DNA of 64,000 nt from Serratia sp. PL17 (GTDB lineage Bacteria > Pseudomonadota > Gammaproteobacteria > Enterobacterales > Enterobacteriaceae). Where the stretch lies: positions 1 through 64,000 of the forward strand of contig NZ_JAFIBY010000003.1 in assembly GCF_017832355.1 (NCBI RefSeq). Direction: 5' to 3'. Each line of letters starts with the position of its first letter. The stretch's first letter is position 1. This document shows, piece after piece, positions 19,473 through 29,155 of this stretch. Under the pieces are notes generated by a model that did not search any database, was not told the DNA's origin, and saw only the letters and a program-made list of their open reading frames with translations. Position numbers and translations under genes: made by a program.

Positions 19473-20447
19473 ATGCCTAAAAAAACTGTAGATCCAAGCC
19501 AACCGGCAGCACAGCAGGATATCCGTGCCTTTCTGGACGCGTTGAATGCAGGTGGTGGCAAGCCGATGGAAGAGATGAAACCGAAAGAGGCGCGTAAGGT
19601 ATTGGAGGGCGCACAACGCAGCGTCGACGTGCCACTTCACGAGGTCGAGATCAACGAGAAGACGATCCATGTCGAGGGGCAGGACATCCTGTTGCACATC
19701 GTGCGTCCAGCCAAGGTTAAAGAAGCGCTGCCGGTATTTATGTTCTTCCACGGCGGTGGCTGGGTGCTGGGTGACTTCCCTACCCATGAACGGCTGGTAC
19801 GCGATTTAGTCTACAGCGCGGGTGCCGCAGCGGTGTTCGTCAACTATACCCCCTCGCCGGAAGCCCATTACCCGACGGCCATCAATCAGGCCTACGCCGC
19901 CACTGAATGGGTGGCCGAATACGGCGAAAAAATCAACGTCGATGGCTCCCGCCTGGCCGTGGTCGGCAACAGCGTCGGTGGCAATATGGCGGCGGTGGTC
20001 AGCCTGATGGCCAAAGAAAAAGGCACCCCGGCGCTGCGCTGTCAGATCTTGCTGTGGCCCGTGACGCACGCCAACTTTGACACCGAGTCCTATCATCAAT
20101 TTGCCGAAGGCCACTTCCTGACGCGCAACATGATGAAATGGTTCTGGGACAACTACACCACCGATAAAGCACAGCGTAAGGATATTTATGCTTCACCGCT
20201 CAACGCCACGCTGGCACAGCTAAAAGGCCTGCCGCCGGCGCTGGTCCAGACCGCTGAACTGGACGTACTGCGTGATGAAGGTGAAGCCTATGCCCGGCTA
20301 CTGAACGCTGCCGGGGTAGAGGTCACCTCCACCCGTTACAATGGGTTGATCCACGATTACGGCCTGCTGAATCCCATCGCCCATGTGCCGGCAGTGCATT
20401 CCGCCATCCATCAGGCCGGGCGAGCGTTGAAGCATTATCTGGCCTAG
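19473..20447 (+). CDS. Alpha/beta hydrolase, hormone-sensitive-lipase-type esterase
   Basis: The 324-residue protein has the HSL-family oxyanion motif HGGGW (93-97), nucleophile elbow GNSVGG (Ser167), and likely Asp264 (ELDVLRDEG) and His294 (GLIHDYG) completing the triad. Such enzymes hydrolyse short-chain esters; an acetyl-esterase role on the neighbouring substrate is possible but not shown. No signal peptide is seen. GAGGAG precedes the ATG. It is divergent from the Ntn-hydrolase and convergent with the peptide importer, one base from its end. Confidence 0.88.
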   Translation: MPKKTVDPSQPAAQQDIRAFLDALNAGGGKPMEEMKPKEARKVLEGAQRSVDVPLHEVEINEKTIHVEGQDILLHIVRPAKVKEALPVFMFFHGGGWVLGDFPTHERLVRDLVYSAGAAAVFVNYTPSPEAHYPTAINQAYAATEWVAEYGEKINVDGSRLAVVGNSVGGNMAAVVSLMAKEKGTPALRCQILLWPVTHANFDTESYHQFAEGHFLTRNMMKWFWDNYTTDKAQRKDIYASPLNATLAQLKGLPPALVQTAELDVLRDEGEAYARLLNAAGVEVTSTRYNGLIHDYGLLNPIAHVPAVHSAIHQAGRALKHYLA

Positions 20448-20448
20448 G

Positions 20449-21417
20449 TTATTCGGCATAATGGCAAGCTACCCGGTGCCCCATCGCCACCGTACGTAAC
20501 GCCGGGGCCAATTCCCTGCATTGTGCGGTCGCCCGCGGGCAACGGGTATGAAAACGGCAGCCGTGCGGCGGTTGCGCAGGGTCAGGCAACTCCCCCTGGG
20601 CCATCGCCTGCGGCAGCCGTGAAGGATCCAGACGGGGTACCGCCGCCAGCAACGCCTGGGTATAAGGATGCCGTGGCTGCCGGAATAGGCTATCGCGATC
20701 GGCGCTCTCCACAATCTGGCCGAGATACATCACCGCCACGTCCTGACACAGATGCTCCACGACGCCAAGATCGTGAGAGATAAACAGGAAGGTTACCCCT
20801 TGCTGCTCCTGAAGATCGGAAAACAGGTTGATGATCTGTGCCTGGATAGAAACGTCGAGTGCCGAAATCGGCTCGTCCGCGACGATAAATTCCGGCCTCA
20901 GGATCAACGCGCGAGCAATACCGATACGTTGGCGCTGACCACCGGAAAATTCATGCGGAAAACGCCCATACTGTTGCGCCGATAAACCGCAGATCTTCAT
21001 AGTGTCAATCACCCGGTCACGCAATTCACTTTTATGCGCCAGCCCATGCTCCAACAGGGCTTCACCGATGGCATCGCCAATACGCATCCTCGGGTTTAGC
21101 GAACTGTAAGGGTCTTGAAACACCAACTGCATCTTCGGGCGCAGGGCACGCAATCGGCGGGGGCTGAGCTTATCCAGCGCCTGCCCGTTGAATAACACTT
21201 CACCGGCCGTTTTGTCGTGTAGCCCCAACAACGTACGGCCTACGGTGGTTTTCCCACTGCCCGACTCACCGACCAGGCCGAAAACAGTGCCTTTGCGAAT
21301 ACCAAAGCTGACATCATCCACCGCCCGCAGTTGGCCGGTTGTCTGGCCAAACACCCCTTCACGCAGCGGAAAATGCTTCTTCAAGCCTTTCACTTCCACC
21401 AAGAGATCAGACGGCAT
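20449..21417 (-). CDS. Peptide ABC importer ATP-binding protein, DppF/OppF class
   Basis: I chose ATG 21417 ([12 protein letters not shown]), which overlaps the upstream gene by 11 bases, giving 322 residues; an upstream extension is not family-like. Walker A GESGSGKTT (50-58), signature FSGGQRQRIGIARAL, Walker B FIVADEPISALD, and the C-terminal oligopeptide-transporter cysteine motif (CRFHTRCPRA...C) are present. The four cysteines may bind an iron-sulfur cluster as in related DppD-type proteins. It is the last gene of the five-gene importer operon. Confidence 0.93.
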   Translation of the reverse strand: MPSDLLVEVKGLKKHFPLREGVFGQTTGQLRAVDDVSFGIRKGTVFGLVGESGSGKTTVGRTLLGLHDKTAGEVLFNGQALDKLSPRRLRALRPKMQLVFQDPYSSLNPRMRIGDAIGEALLEHGLAHKSELRDRVIDTMKICGLSAQQYGRFPHEFSGGQRQRIGIARALILRPEFIVADEPISALDVSIQAQIINLFSDLQEQQGVTFLFISHDLGVVEHLCQDVAVMYLGQIVESADRDSLFRQPRHPYTQALLAAVPRLDPSRLPQAMAQGELPDPAQPPHGCRFHTRCPRATAQCRELAPALRTVAMGHRVACHYAE

Positions 21418-22393
21418 GAAAACGCCCTCCCGCATTGATAAAACAGGCAGACTGGCGCTGCAAAGTCCCGTACAAAGGCGGAATGCCGTCACGGCAACGT
21501 GCACTGGCCTGAGCGCATCGATCGGCAAAGGCACAGTGATCGGGCAGATTGGCGAGATCGGGTACCTGACCGGGGATCGAGTACAATCTGCGCCGCCGCT
21601 GTCCGGCGACCGGCCGTGAAGCCATCAATCCCTGGGTATAGGGATGTTGTGGGTTGGCTAACACCTCCCGCGTGTCCCCCTGCTCGACAATGCGTCCGGC
21701 ATACATCACGACCAGCCGATCGGCCATCTGGGCAATCACGCCAAGGTCGTGGGTGATCAGCATCATGGCCATGTTATTTTTACGGCTCTGCTCACGCAGC
21801 AGCGCCAAGATCTGCGCCTGCACGGTGACGTCCAACGCCGTGGTGGGCTCATCGGCAATCAGCAAGGCCGGCCGACAGCTGATGGCCATGGCGATCATAA
21901 CGCGTTGCAACATACCGCCAGAAAGCTGGTGCGGATAACAGGTCATCAACTGTTCTGCTCGCGCCAACCCGACCTCGGTAATCAGCGCCGTCGCCTCACG
22001 CCAGGCGGTCTTTGGTGCTGTCCCTCGATGGCGGATTAGCGGCTCCACCAATTGTTCGCCGATCGTCAATACCGGGTTCAGCGCGCTCATCGGTTCCTGA
22101 AATATCATGGCCAGCCGGTTGCCGCGCAAATCACGCATTTGTTGCGGACGCAGTTTGAGCAAGTCCTGCCCATCAAAATGAATTTCACCGCCGTCGATCT
22201 GTGCCAGCGGCTGCGGTAACAGCCCCATCAGCGCCATCGCGGTGACGCTTTTGCCGCAACCTGACTCGCCGACGATGCCCAGCGTCTGTCCGGCATGGAG
22301 TTCAAAGCTGACTTGCTGTACCGCACGCACCCGCCCTTGTTCGCCATTGAAAGCCACCGACAGTTGATTGAATGCCACCAGTGGCCGACTCAT
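21407..22393 (-). CDS. Peptide ABC importer ATP-binding protein, DppD/OppD class
   Basis: The 328-residue protein has Walker A GESGCGKS (42-49), signature [14 protein letters not shown], Walker [13 protein letters not shown] and the C-terminal cysteine-rich oligopeptide domain ([14 protein letters not shown]). It pairs with the DppF-like ATPase. Its ATG overlaps the previous gene's stop by four bases (ATGA), showing translational coupling. Confidence 0.93.
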   Translation of the reverse strand: MSRPLVAFNQLSVAFNGEQGRVRAVQQVSFELHAGQTLGIVGESGCGKSVTAMALMGLLPQPLAQIDGGEIHFDGQDLLKLRPQQMRDLRGNRLAMIFQEPMSALNPVLTIGEQLVEPLIRHRGTAPKTAWREATALITEVGLARAEQLMTCYPHQLSGGMLQRVMIAMAISCRPALLIADEPTTALDVTVQAQILALLREQSRKNNMAMMLITHDLGVIAQMADRLVVMYAGRIVEQGDTREVLANPQHPYTQGLMASRPVAGQRRRRLYSIPGQVPDLANLPDHCAFADRCAQASARCRDGIPPLYGTLQRQSACFINAGGRFHAV

Positions 22394-23340
22394 CGTTTCA
22401 CCCCGTTCATTTTCGGATCGAGTGCGTCCCGCAGGCCGTCACCCAGAATATTAATCGCCACTACGGTGATAAAAATGGCCAACCCCGGCGGCATCCACAG
22501 CCAGGGACGACGCTGAAAATCGATCAGGCTGTTGGCCGCATCCATCATGTTGCCCCACGACGGCGTCGGCGGCACCACGCCCAGCCCTAGGTAACTGAGC
22601 GCTGACTCGCTGAGAATGGCGTTGGCGACACCCATGGTCGCCACTACAACCAAAATCGGAATGGTATTCGGCAACAGGTGACCAAACAAACGTCGGCGCG
22701 TGGACAGGCCCAAGACTTCTGTCGCCAACATAAAATCACGCTCTCGCAATGACAGGATCTGCCCGCGCACCAACCGCGCCAGAGACGGCCACCCCAGCAG
22801 GCTGAGCATGATCATCACCATATAAATGCGGTAGTCCGGCGAAACATCCAGTTCGGACAACATCGCCCCCATGATAATCAGCAATGGCAGGCTGGGAATG
22901 GTCATCAACAGATCGGCAAAACGCATGATCAGCTTATCCACCAGTCCCCCCAGATAGCCAGACAGCGCGCCCAGCAGGTAGCCGAGCGTGACTGACAGCA
23001 GCATGGAGACCAGGCCTATGGTCAGCGAGATGCGTCCTGCCAACAACAGGCGGGTATAGATATCGCGACCGAGAAAATCTGTGCCTAGCCAGTGTTCGGC
23101 ATTAGGCGCGTGGTTAATGTTTAGCGCATCGCCGGCATCGTCCTGCCACGGCGAAAACATCGGCCCAAAAACGCAGAGCAGGGTCAAAACCAGCAGCAGC
23201 AACAGCGAGGCCATCGCCAATCGGTGGCGACGCAGCCGTTGCCAGGCCTGTGCAGCCGGTGGCGGCGACACGTGCGCCAGGGCGGGTAGTTGCGCCTGCC
23301 GCCAACGACGACGGCGCCCAAAAAACAGCGTTGCCAACAT
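22390..23340 (-). CDS. Peptide ABC importer permease, DppC/OppC class
   Basis: The 316-residue permease has an N-terminal cytoplasmic extension, a first transmembrane helix (about residues 40-60), five more, and the EAA loop TEVLGLSTRRRLFGHLLPNT. I chose ATG 23340 (MLATLFF) because GAGGTGAGT fits as its ribosome site; a GTG at 23346 overlapping the previous stop is the alternative. It forms the channel with the DppB-like protein. Confidence 0.9.
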   Translation of the reverse strand: MLATLFFGRRRRWRQAQLPALAHVSPPPAAQAWQRLRRHRLAMASLLLLLVLTLLCVFGPMFSPWQDDAGDALNINHAPNAEHWLGTDFLGRDIYTRLLLAGRISLTIGLVSMLLSVTLGYLLGALSGYLGGLVDKLIMRFADLLMTIPSLPLLIIMGAMLSELDVSPDYRIYMVMIMLSLLGWPSLARLVRGQILSLRERDFMLATEVLGLSTRRRLFGHLLPNTIPILVVVATMGVANAILSESALSYLGLGVVPPTPSWGNMMDAANSLIDFQRRPWLWMPPGLAIFITVVAINILGDGLRDALDPKMNGVKR

Positions 23341-23342
23341 AC

Positions 23343-24299
23343 TCACCTCAAACGAATTCGCGGATCGGCATAGGCGTACAGAATGTCCGCCAGCAGATTG
23401 CCCAAAATGGTCAGCACCGCCAGAAAAAGCGTAAAGCCCATCAACACCGGGTAATCACGCGCAGCCAGTGAGTCAATGTGAATGTGCCCCGCACCGGGCC
23501 AGTTGAAGATTTTTTCAGTGATCAACGCACCGGAAAACAGCGCGGGCAATTCAAACCCCAGTAGCGTAATGATGGGTAAAAGCGCATTGCGCAGCGCATG
23601 TTTGACGATCACCGTTTTTTCCTTCAGACCTTTGGCCCGGGCGGTACGGATATAATCCATGCGGATCACGTCGAGCATGCTGGCGCGGAAATAGCGCGTC
23701 AGGGTCCCGGCCTGCAACATCACTAATGCCAGCACCGGCAGCAACAGATGTGCCGCCACTTCCCCCACCCAGGCCAATCCGGTCGCGTCACTGCCCGTTC
23801 GCAGCATGCCGCCCGCCGGTAACCAGTGCAGATCGACGGCAAACCATTTGATTAACAGCAAACAAAGGAAAAAAGTCGGGAATGACATTGCGCCGAACAC
23901 CGCCACAGTGACCAGATGATCAAACAGCGAATAGGGTTTCATCGCCGACGCCACGCCGACCGCCAACGCAATGCCCCAGTAGAGCACCAGTGCCACTGAC
24001 GCCAGCAGGAATGAGTTCCAGATATACTGATTCAGCAAGGTGCTGACCGGGATTTGGTACTGTAACGAAAAGCCGAGATCGCCTTGCAGCAGGCGACCAA
24101 GCCAATGCAGATAGCGGGTGAACAGCGGCTGATCCAACCCATACAACGCCCGCAGCTCGGCAGCCCGTTCCGCAGTAAGGTTGATGTTGCCGTCAATAAA
24201 GTCACCAGGCGTCAGCGCGAAGATGAAGAAAATCAACAACGAGGCCAGTAACATCATCGGAATGGTTTGCAGCAAACGGCGCAGGATAAAATTTCTCAT
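23343..24299 (-). CDS. Peptide ABC importer permease, DppB/OppB class
   Basis: The permease begins MRNFILRRLLQTIPMM, typical for the class, and has six transmembrane segments and the EAA loop YIRTARAKGLKEKTVIVKHALRN. A second start lies four codons upstream at 24311; I prefer 24299. It follows the binding-protein gene by about 48 bases. Confidence 0.9.
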   Translation of the reverse strand: MRNFILRRLLQTIPMMLLASLLIFFIFALTPGDFIDGNINLTAERAAELRALYGLDQPLFTRYLHWLGRLLQGDLGFSLQYQIPVSTLLNQYIWNSFLLASVALVLYWGIALAVGVASAMKPYSLFDHLVTVAVFGAMSFPTFFLCLLLIKWFAVDLHWLPAGGMLRTGSDATGLAWVGEVAAHLLLPVLALVMLQAGTLTRYFRASMLDVIRMDYIRTARAKGLKEKTVIVKHALRNALLPIITLLGFELPALFSGALITEKIFNWPGAGHIHIDSLAARDYPVLMGFTLFLAVLTILGNLLADILYAYADPRIRLR

Positions 24300-24347
24300 G
24301 GTGTTTTCCATCGCCGCCGCACGGCATCGCGCGGCGGCGCATTGCCG

Positions 24348-26036
24348 TTACTGAGCCAGTTTGACGTCCGGCAAGCTGCCCGTCAGGCCGTTGTAAACGT
24401 CCGGCTTAAAACCGGTGACGCGCGCACTGCTGGCGCTGAGCACTTTACGGTTCCCCAGCAGGATCACCGGTGGATCCTCCGCCAATACCTGATACAGCTT
24501 ATGGTACAAAGGCTTGCGCTGTTCAATATCCAACGTGGCGTTAGCGTGGCTAATCAGCTGATCCACCTGCGGATTGCTATAGCCGGTTTCACTCATCTGG
24601 CTGATGAAATCGCGTACCCCGTCATGCGGGTCATTCAGCCCGCTGGTGCTGAGCGATGCCAGGTCATAATTACCCGCCTTGCGTTGGGCCAACAGCGCAT
24701 TGAAGTCCAGCACCTGCGGCTTTAATAGCACCCCAATCTGCCGGTAGTTGTCTTTGGCTATGGGCACCAATGCATCGTTAATCAGCTTCTTGGTCACCAA
24801 CAGCGTCAGTTCCAGCTTTTTGCCGTCTTTCTGACGAATACCGTCTGCACCCGGCACCCAGCCAGCCTGATCCAGCAAGCGTTTCGCTTTGTTGACGTCG
24901 TAAGCATAAGGATTGATACCCTGCGGATCATAGGCCCAGGAAACGGGAGAAATAGGCTGGTTAGCCACAGTGCCGTAACCCTGGTACACCACCGTAATCA
25001 GTTTCTGACGATCCAGGCCGTAGATCAGCGCCTGACGTACGCGCGCGTCCTGTAACGCCGGGCGCTTAAGGTTAAAATCCACCCGGCTGTAATCGCTTGA
25101 GCTGTACAAGTTGATGTTGGCGAAGCCCAAGAGTTTTAACTGCTCAATATCATCTGGCTTGGAGGTGAAGGCGTCATAGTCGGTTTCACCGGTTTGGAAC
25201 AGCTGGAAGTTGGTCGTCGGGTTGGTTACGCGGTAAATAAAGCGCGCCACCGCCGGCTGACCCAGGTAGAAATGAGGGTTAGCGTGGAAGCGAATCTCCT
25301 GCCCTGGAATGTATTTGTCGTAAATATAAGGGCCGTTGCCTAACGGCTTGCCATTCAGTGCGCGAACGCTTTCCAACTTACCGCGCTGATAGTCTTTGCC
25401 GTAATACGTCTTCGACAATACCGGCCCGCCAATCAGCTGCAGCGTGGTAGCGCCCGGCTGGGTGGTGGTGATCTGAATCGTCCGATCGTCGATCACGTTC
25501 AATCCGCTAATGCTGGGTGCTGTGCCGTTCTTGTATTCGGCGCCACCCTGAATATGCGCCGGGGTAATGTCGGTTCCACCGTCATAGGCCGGGTCATGCA
25601 GCAGCGTCAACGTAAAGGCGATGTCTTCGGCTTTGATAGGTGAGCCGTCACTGTTGACCAGATTAGGGCGCAGCTTGATGGTATACACTCGGTTATCCGG
25701 GCTGACTTGCCAGGACTCAGCCAACCGCGCCACCGGTTTCCCTTCCCTGTCCAGGCCAATTAACCGGGTGAAAATCACGTCGGTGACGTTCTCATCCCAG
25801 CCGTTGGTAAACAGATAAGGGTTAAAGTTGCCCTGTGGCTCGAGAATACCCGCCACCACGGTGTCTTTTCTCAGCTTGGCAGCGGCCGGCACCAAACTGG
25901 CATCGCTCGCCGGAGTGATCCCCTCGGTTAACGTTTCTGCCTGTGCACTGCATGAAAGACCTATCGCGGTGGCCAGCGCCAACGGCACCAAACGTTTTTG
26001 CAACAGCCTGTTTATCTTATTTTTTATTCTGCTCAC
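24348..26036 (-). CDS. Peptide ABC importer substrate-binding protein, family 5
   Basis: The 562-residue precursor has a signal peptide ending near SAQA-ETLT (residue 33) and the family-5 extracellular solute-binding fold (YTIKLRPNLVNSDGSPIKAEDIAFTL, DARVRQALIYGLDRQKL, AKRLLDQAGW). It starts at GTG 26036 behind AAGGGG. Family members bind di- and oligopeptides, nickel, opines, or other solutes, so the ligand is open. It is the first gene of an operon carrying its two permeases and two ATPases and lies downstream of a MocR gene on the same strand. Confidence 0.9.
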   Translation of the reverse strand: MSRIKNKINRLLQKRLVPLALATAIGLSCSAQAETLTEGITPASDASLVPAAAKLRKDTVVAGILEPQGNFNPYLFTNGWDENVTDVIFTRLIGLDREGKPVARLAESWQVSPDNRVYTIKLRPNLVNSDGSPIKAEDIAFTLTLLHDPAYDGGTDITPAHIQGGAEYKNGTAPSISGLNVIDDRTIQITTTQPGATTLQLIGGPVLSKTYYGKDYQRGKLESVRALNGKPLGNGPYIYDKYIPGQEIRFHANPHFYLGQPAVARFIYRVTNPTTNFQLFQTGETDYDAFTSKPDDIEQLKLLGFANINLYSSSDYSRVDFNLKRPALQDARVRQALIYGLDRQKLITVVYQGYGTVANQPISPVSWAYDPQGINPYAYDVNKAKRLLDQAGWVPGADGIRQKDGKKLELTLLVTKKLINDALVPIAKDNYRQIGVLLKPQVLDFNALLAQRKAGNYDLASLSTSGLNDPHDGVRDFISQMSETGYSNPQVDQLISHANATLDIEQRKPLYHKLYQVLAEDPPVILLGNRKVLSASSARVTGFKPDVYNGLTGSLPDVKLAQ

Positions 26037-26121
26037 CCCAGCCCCTTGTCTACCCGTTGATAAAATGTGACAAAATTTATCGCAGAGTAATGGGCGGCCG
26101 GAGGGCTGTCTAACAACGAAA

Positions 26122-26139
26122 CCGGCATTCCATTGCCGG
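26122..26139 (-). terminator. Possible terminator after the MocR gene
   Basis: CCGGCA and TGCCGG form a 6-base-pair stem with a 6-base loop. On the minus strand TTTCGTTGTT follows. It lies 50 bases past the MocR stop and upstream of the importer operon, so that operon may have its own promoter. Confidence 0.4.
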
Positions 26140-26189
26140 AAAAAGCATTATGAATTTTTCTATTGCGAAACCCGATTGCTCAGCGTGGC

Positions 26190-27608
26190 TCAGTCTGCCG
26201 GTTCAAGCTGCCGGATAAGTTTGGCTAAGGTTTTGATCGCTGCCTCGTGCTTGTCGCTCCAGTCAAAAGAAGCGTTCAAGCGGAAGCAATGGTTGAAATG
26301 ATTGCCGGTAGTGAACATCCTGCCCGGTGCAATACTCACCCCCAGAGCCAGCGCACGCTGGTATAGCTCCATCGACGACAACGCCGGATCCAGCTCCAGC
26401 CACAGGAAATACCCCCCGTCGGGTTGGCTGACTTTCACCGTGGACGGGAAATGATGGGCGATAGCTTGACGCATCATACTTTGGCGCTGCGCCAGCAACC
26501 GGCGCAAGCGCCGCAGGTGTGTATCGTAACCGCCGTGTAGCAAATAATCGGCGAGCGCCAACTGCGTAGGAACGCTGGTCGATACGGTGCTCATCAACTG
26601 CAACCGTTGGATTTGCTGGGCATAGCGCCCCGCCGCTACCCAACCGACACGAAAGCCCGGTGCCAGGCATTTGGAGAACGACGAGCAATGCAGGATCTGC
26701 CCGCCACTGTCCAGCGCTTTGGCCGGTTGCGGACGCTCGGCGCTAAAATACAGCTCGCCGTAGACATCATCCTCGATCAACGAAATCTGGCGCTCGCGCA
26801 GTACGCTTACCAACCGCTGTTTATTTTCCTCCGGCATGCTGGCGCCCAACGGGTTCTGGAAGTGGGTCATTAACCAACAGGCTTTGATCGGGTACTGCTC
26901 TAACGCCTGTTCCAGCGCGTCCAAATCGATTCCGTCCTGCGGATGCGTGGCGATCGCCACCGCCTTCAACCGCAGGCGTTCCAACGCCTGCAATGCGCCA
27001 TAAAAGGCCGGAGATTCAATCGCCACGTAATCCCCCGGCTGCGTCACCGCCTGAAGACTCAGGCTCAATGACTCCATCGCCCCGGCAGTAATGACTATTT
27101 CGTCCGGCGCTACCTGCATACCACTCAGCGCATAACGCTGGGCGATATGCCGCCGTAATGCATCATTGCCGGGCGGCAGGTTAGCCAGTGAACTGTGCGG
27201 CGTAAGCTTGCGCGCAACGCTGCTCAACGCCCGCGCCAGTTTAGGTTGAGCAAACAAGGTGGCGTCGGGGAACGCCGAACCGAAAGGAATAATAGCCGGG
27301 TCTTTGCACGCCTGTAGCACATCAAAAATAAAGGTGTTGATATCCACCTGTTCACTCAGCAACAGTTTTTCACCGTGCACCGGCTGTGGTAAGGGTTGCG
27401 GACGCGCCGCCACGTAATAACCGGACTGCGGCCGTGCAACGATCCACCCCTGACTCTCCAACAGTTGGTAGGACTGCACTACCGTCATCAGACTCAATCC
27501 CGCACGTTTACCGCTTTCACGCAGTGAGGGCAGTTTATCCCCCGCCCGCCATACCCGGTTCTGGATCTGTTCACGAATCTGTTGTGCAAGCTGCTCGTAT
27601 CTGGTCAT
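26190..27608 (-). CDS. MocR-type regulator (GntR HTH fused to aminotransferase domain)
   Basis: The 472-residue protein has an N-terminal GntR winged helix (RYEQLAQQIREQIQNRVWRAGDKLPSLRESGKRAGLSLMTVVQSYQLLES) and a fold-type-I aminotransferase-like domain from about residue 100, with the PLP lysine in HCSSFSKCLAPGFRVGW. Characterised MocR proteins (GabR, PdxR, TauR) bind direct repeats and sense amino-acid-like ligands through PLP. It is divergent from cioA with 144 bases between; three direct repeats lie there. It may control itself, cioAB, or the importer operon downstream. Confidence 0.9.
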   Translation of the reverse strand: MTRYEQLAQQIREQIQNRVWRAGDKLPSLRESGKRAGLSLMTVVQSYQLLESQGWIVARPQSGYYVAARPQPLPQPVHGEKLLLSEQVDINTFIFDVLQACKDPAIIPFGSAFPDATLFAQPKLARALSSVARKLTPHSSLANLPPGNDALRRHIAQRYALSGMQVAPDEIVITAGAMESLSLSLQAVTQPGDYVAIESPAFYGALQALERLRLKAVAIATHPQDGIDLDALEQALEQYPIKACWLMTHFQNPLGASMPEENKQRLVSVLRERQISLIEDDVYGELYFSAERPQPAKALDSGGQILHCSSFSKCLAPGFRVGWVAAGRYAQQIQRLQLMSTVSTSVPTQLALADYLLHGGYDTHLRRLRRLLAQRQSMMRQAIAHHFPSTVKVSQPDGGYFLWLELDPALSSMELYQRALALGVSIAPGRMFTTGNHFNHCFRLNASFDWSDKHEAAIKTLAKLIRQLEPAD

Positions 27609-27614
27609 AGGCCC

Positions 27615-27663
27615 TAACTGTTATATGAAAAAGTAAAATAACTGTCACTATTATAGTTACTGT
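27615..27663. promoter_or_regulatory. Three direct repeats TWACTGT in the MocR-cioA intergenic region
   Basis: TAACTGT occurs at 27615-27621 and 27639-27645 and TTACTGT at 27657-27663, all in the same orientation, with start-to-start spacings of 24 and 18 bases. MocR proteins bind direct repeats near their own promoters, so this is the best candidate operator. The first repeat begins 7 bases upstream of the MocR start codon. Confidence 0.45.
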
Positions 27664-27752
27664 ACTCCGTGATTAACTTAGCGCCAAGCTTTCCACAGAA
27701 AAATTACCGCTATACTGAAGAGGTTATTTTATGTTCAACCCAAGGAGGCGCC

Positions 27753-29153
27753 ATGCTGGGTCTTGATGCACTAGAACTTGCCAGAATACAGTTCGCCTTC
27801 ACCGTTTCTTTCCATATTATTTTCCCTGCAATCACCATCGGCCTGGCCAGTTATCTGGCGGTGCTGGAAGGTTTGTGGCTGAAAACGCGCAATGAAACCT
27901 ACCGCGACTTGTATCATTTCTGGTCGAAAATTTTTGCCGTTAACTTCGGCATGGGCGTGGTTTCCGGCCTGGTTATGGCCTACCAATTTGGCACCAACTG
28001 GAGTTTCTTCTCCGAGTTCGCCGGCAGTATCACAGGGCCACTGCTGACCTATGAAGTGCTGACCGCCTTCTTCCTGGAAGCGGGTTTTCTGGGCGTCATG
28101 CTGTTTGGCTGGAACCGTGTCGGCCCTGGCCTGCACTTTTTCGCCACCTGCATGGTGGCGCTGGGTACGCTGATTTCCACGTTCTGGATCCTGGCGTCCA
28201 ATAGCTGGATGCAGACGCCTCAGGGACACGAGATCATCAACGGCCAGGTGGTGCCGGTCGACTGGCTGAAAGTGATTTTCAACCCGTCATTCCCGTATCG
28301 GCTGTTGCATATGTCAACCGCCGCCTTCCTGTCTTCGGCGTTCTTCGTTAGCGCCTCCGCCGCCTGGCATTTATTGCGCGGTCGCGACACGCCAGCCATG
28401 CGTAAAATGCTGTCGATGGCCATGTGGATGGCACTGATTGTCGCCCCAATACAGGCGATGATCGGCGATGCCCACGGCCTGAATACGCTAAAATACCAGC
28501 CGGCAAAAATTGCCGCCATCGAAGGTCACTGGGAAAACCCGCCGGGGGAAGCCACGCCGCTGATCTTGTTCGGTTGGCCGGATATGCAGCGTGAAGAAAC
28601 CCGCTTCAAGCTGGAAGTCCCCTACCTCGGTAGCCTGATCCTGACCCACAGCCTGACCGAACAGGTCCCGGCGCTGAAATCCTTCCCACCGGAGGACCGC
28701 CCTAACTCCACGGTGGTGTTCTGGTCATTCCGCATTATGGTGGCCCTGGGTATGTTGATGATCCTCGCCGGGGTCTGGAGCCTTTGGCTACGCTGGCGTG
28801 ACGGGTTATATCAATCGCGCCCGTTCCTCTATTTCATTCTCTGGATGGGGCCTTCCGGCTTGCTGGCGCTGCTGGCGGGTTGGTTCACGACCGAGATTGG
28901 CCGCCAGCCATGGGTCGTTTATGGCCTGCTGCGTACCAAGGATGCCGTTTCTGCGCACGGCGACATGCACATGAGCATCAGCTTATTGGCGTTTATCATC
29001 GTTTACTGTTCGGTATTCGGCGTGGGCTATTCCTACATGATGCGGTTGATCCGCAAAGGGCCGCAGCAGCATGAAAGCCATGAAGACGATACCGACGGCC
29101 GACCGGCACGACCGCTCTCCGCAGTAAAAGACACCTTGGACGACAGGAGCTGA
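27753..29153 (+). CDS. cioA: Cyanide-insensitive-type bd oxidase subunit I
   Basis: I chose ATG 27753 ([16 protein letters not shown]) behind a perfect AAGGAGG. The 466-residue, multi-spanning protein is the quinol-oxidising subunit of a cytochrome bd-type oxidase. It keeps the haem histidines (SFHIIFP near the N-terminus), GRQPW-like [10 protein letters not shown] and the menaquinol/ubiquinol Q-loop region, but the Q loop is short, as in the CioA branch rather than E. coli CydA (522). It reduces O2 to water without proton pumping. It leads the operon with cioB and the small subunit. Confidence 0.9.
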   Translation: MLGLDALELARIQFAFTVSFHIIFPAITIGLASYLAVLEGLWLKTRNETYRDLYHFWSKIFAVNFGMGVVSGLVMAYQFGTNWSFFSEFAGSITGPLLTYEVLTAFFLEAGFLGVMLFGWNRVGPGLHFFATCMVALGTLISTFWILASNSWMQTPQGHEIINGQVVPVDWLKVIFNPSFPYRLLHMSTAAFLSSAFFVSASAAWHLLRGRDTPAMRKMLSMAMWMALIVAPIQAMIGDAHGLNTLKYQPAKIAAIEGHWENPPGEATPLILFGWPDMQREETRFKLEVPYLGSLILTHSLTEQVPALKSFPPEDRPNSTVVFWSFRIMVALGMLMILAGVWSLWLRWRDGLYQSRPFLYFILWMGPSGLLALLAGWFTTEIGRQPWVVYGLLRTKDAVSAHGDMHMSISLLAFIIVYCSVFGVGYSYMMRLIRKGPQQHESHEDDTDGRPARPLSAVKDTLDDRS

Positions 29154-29155
29154 AC

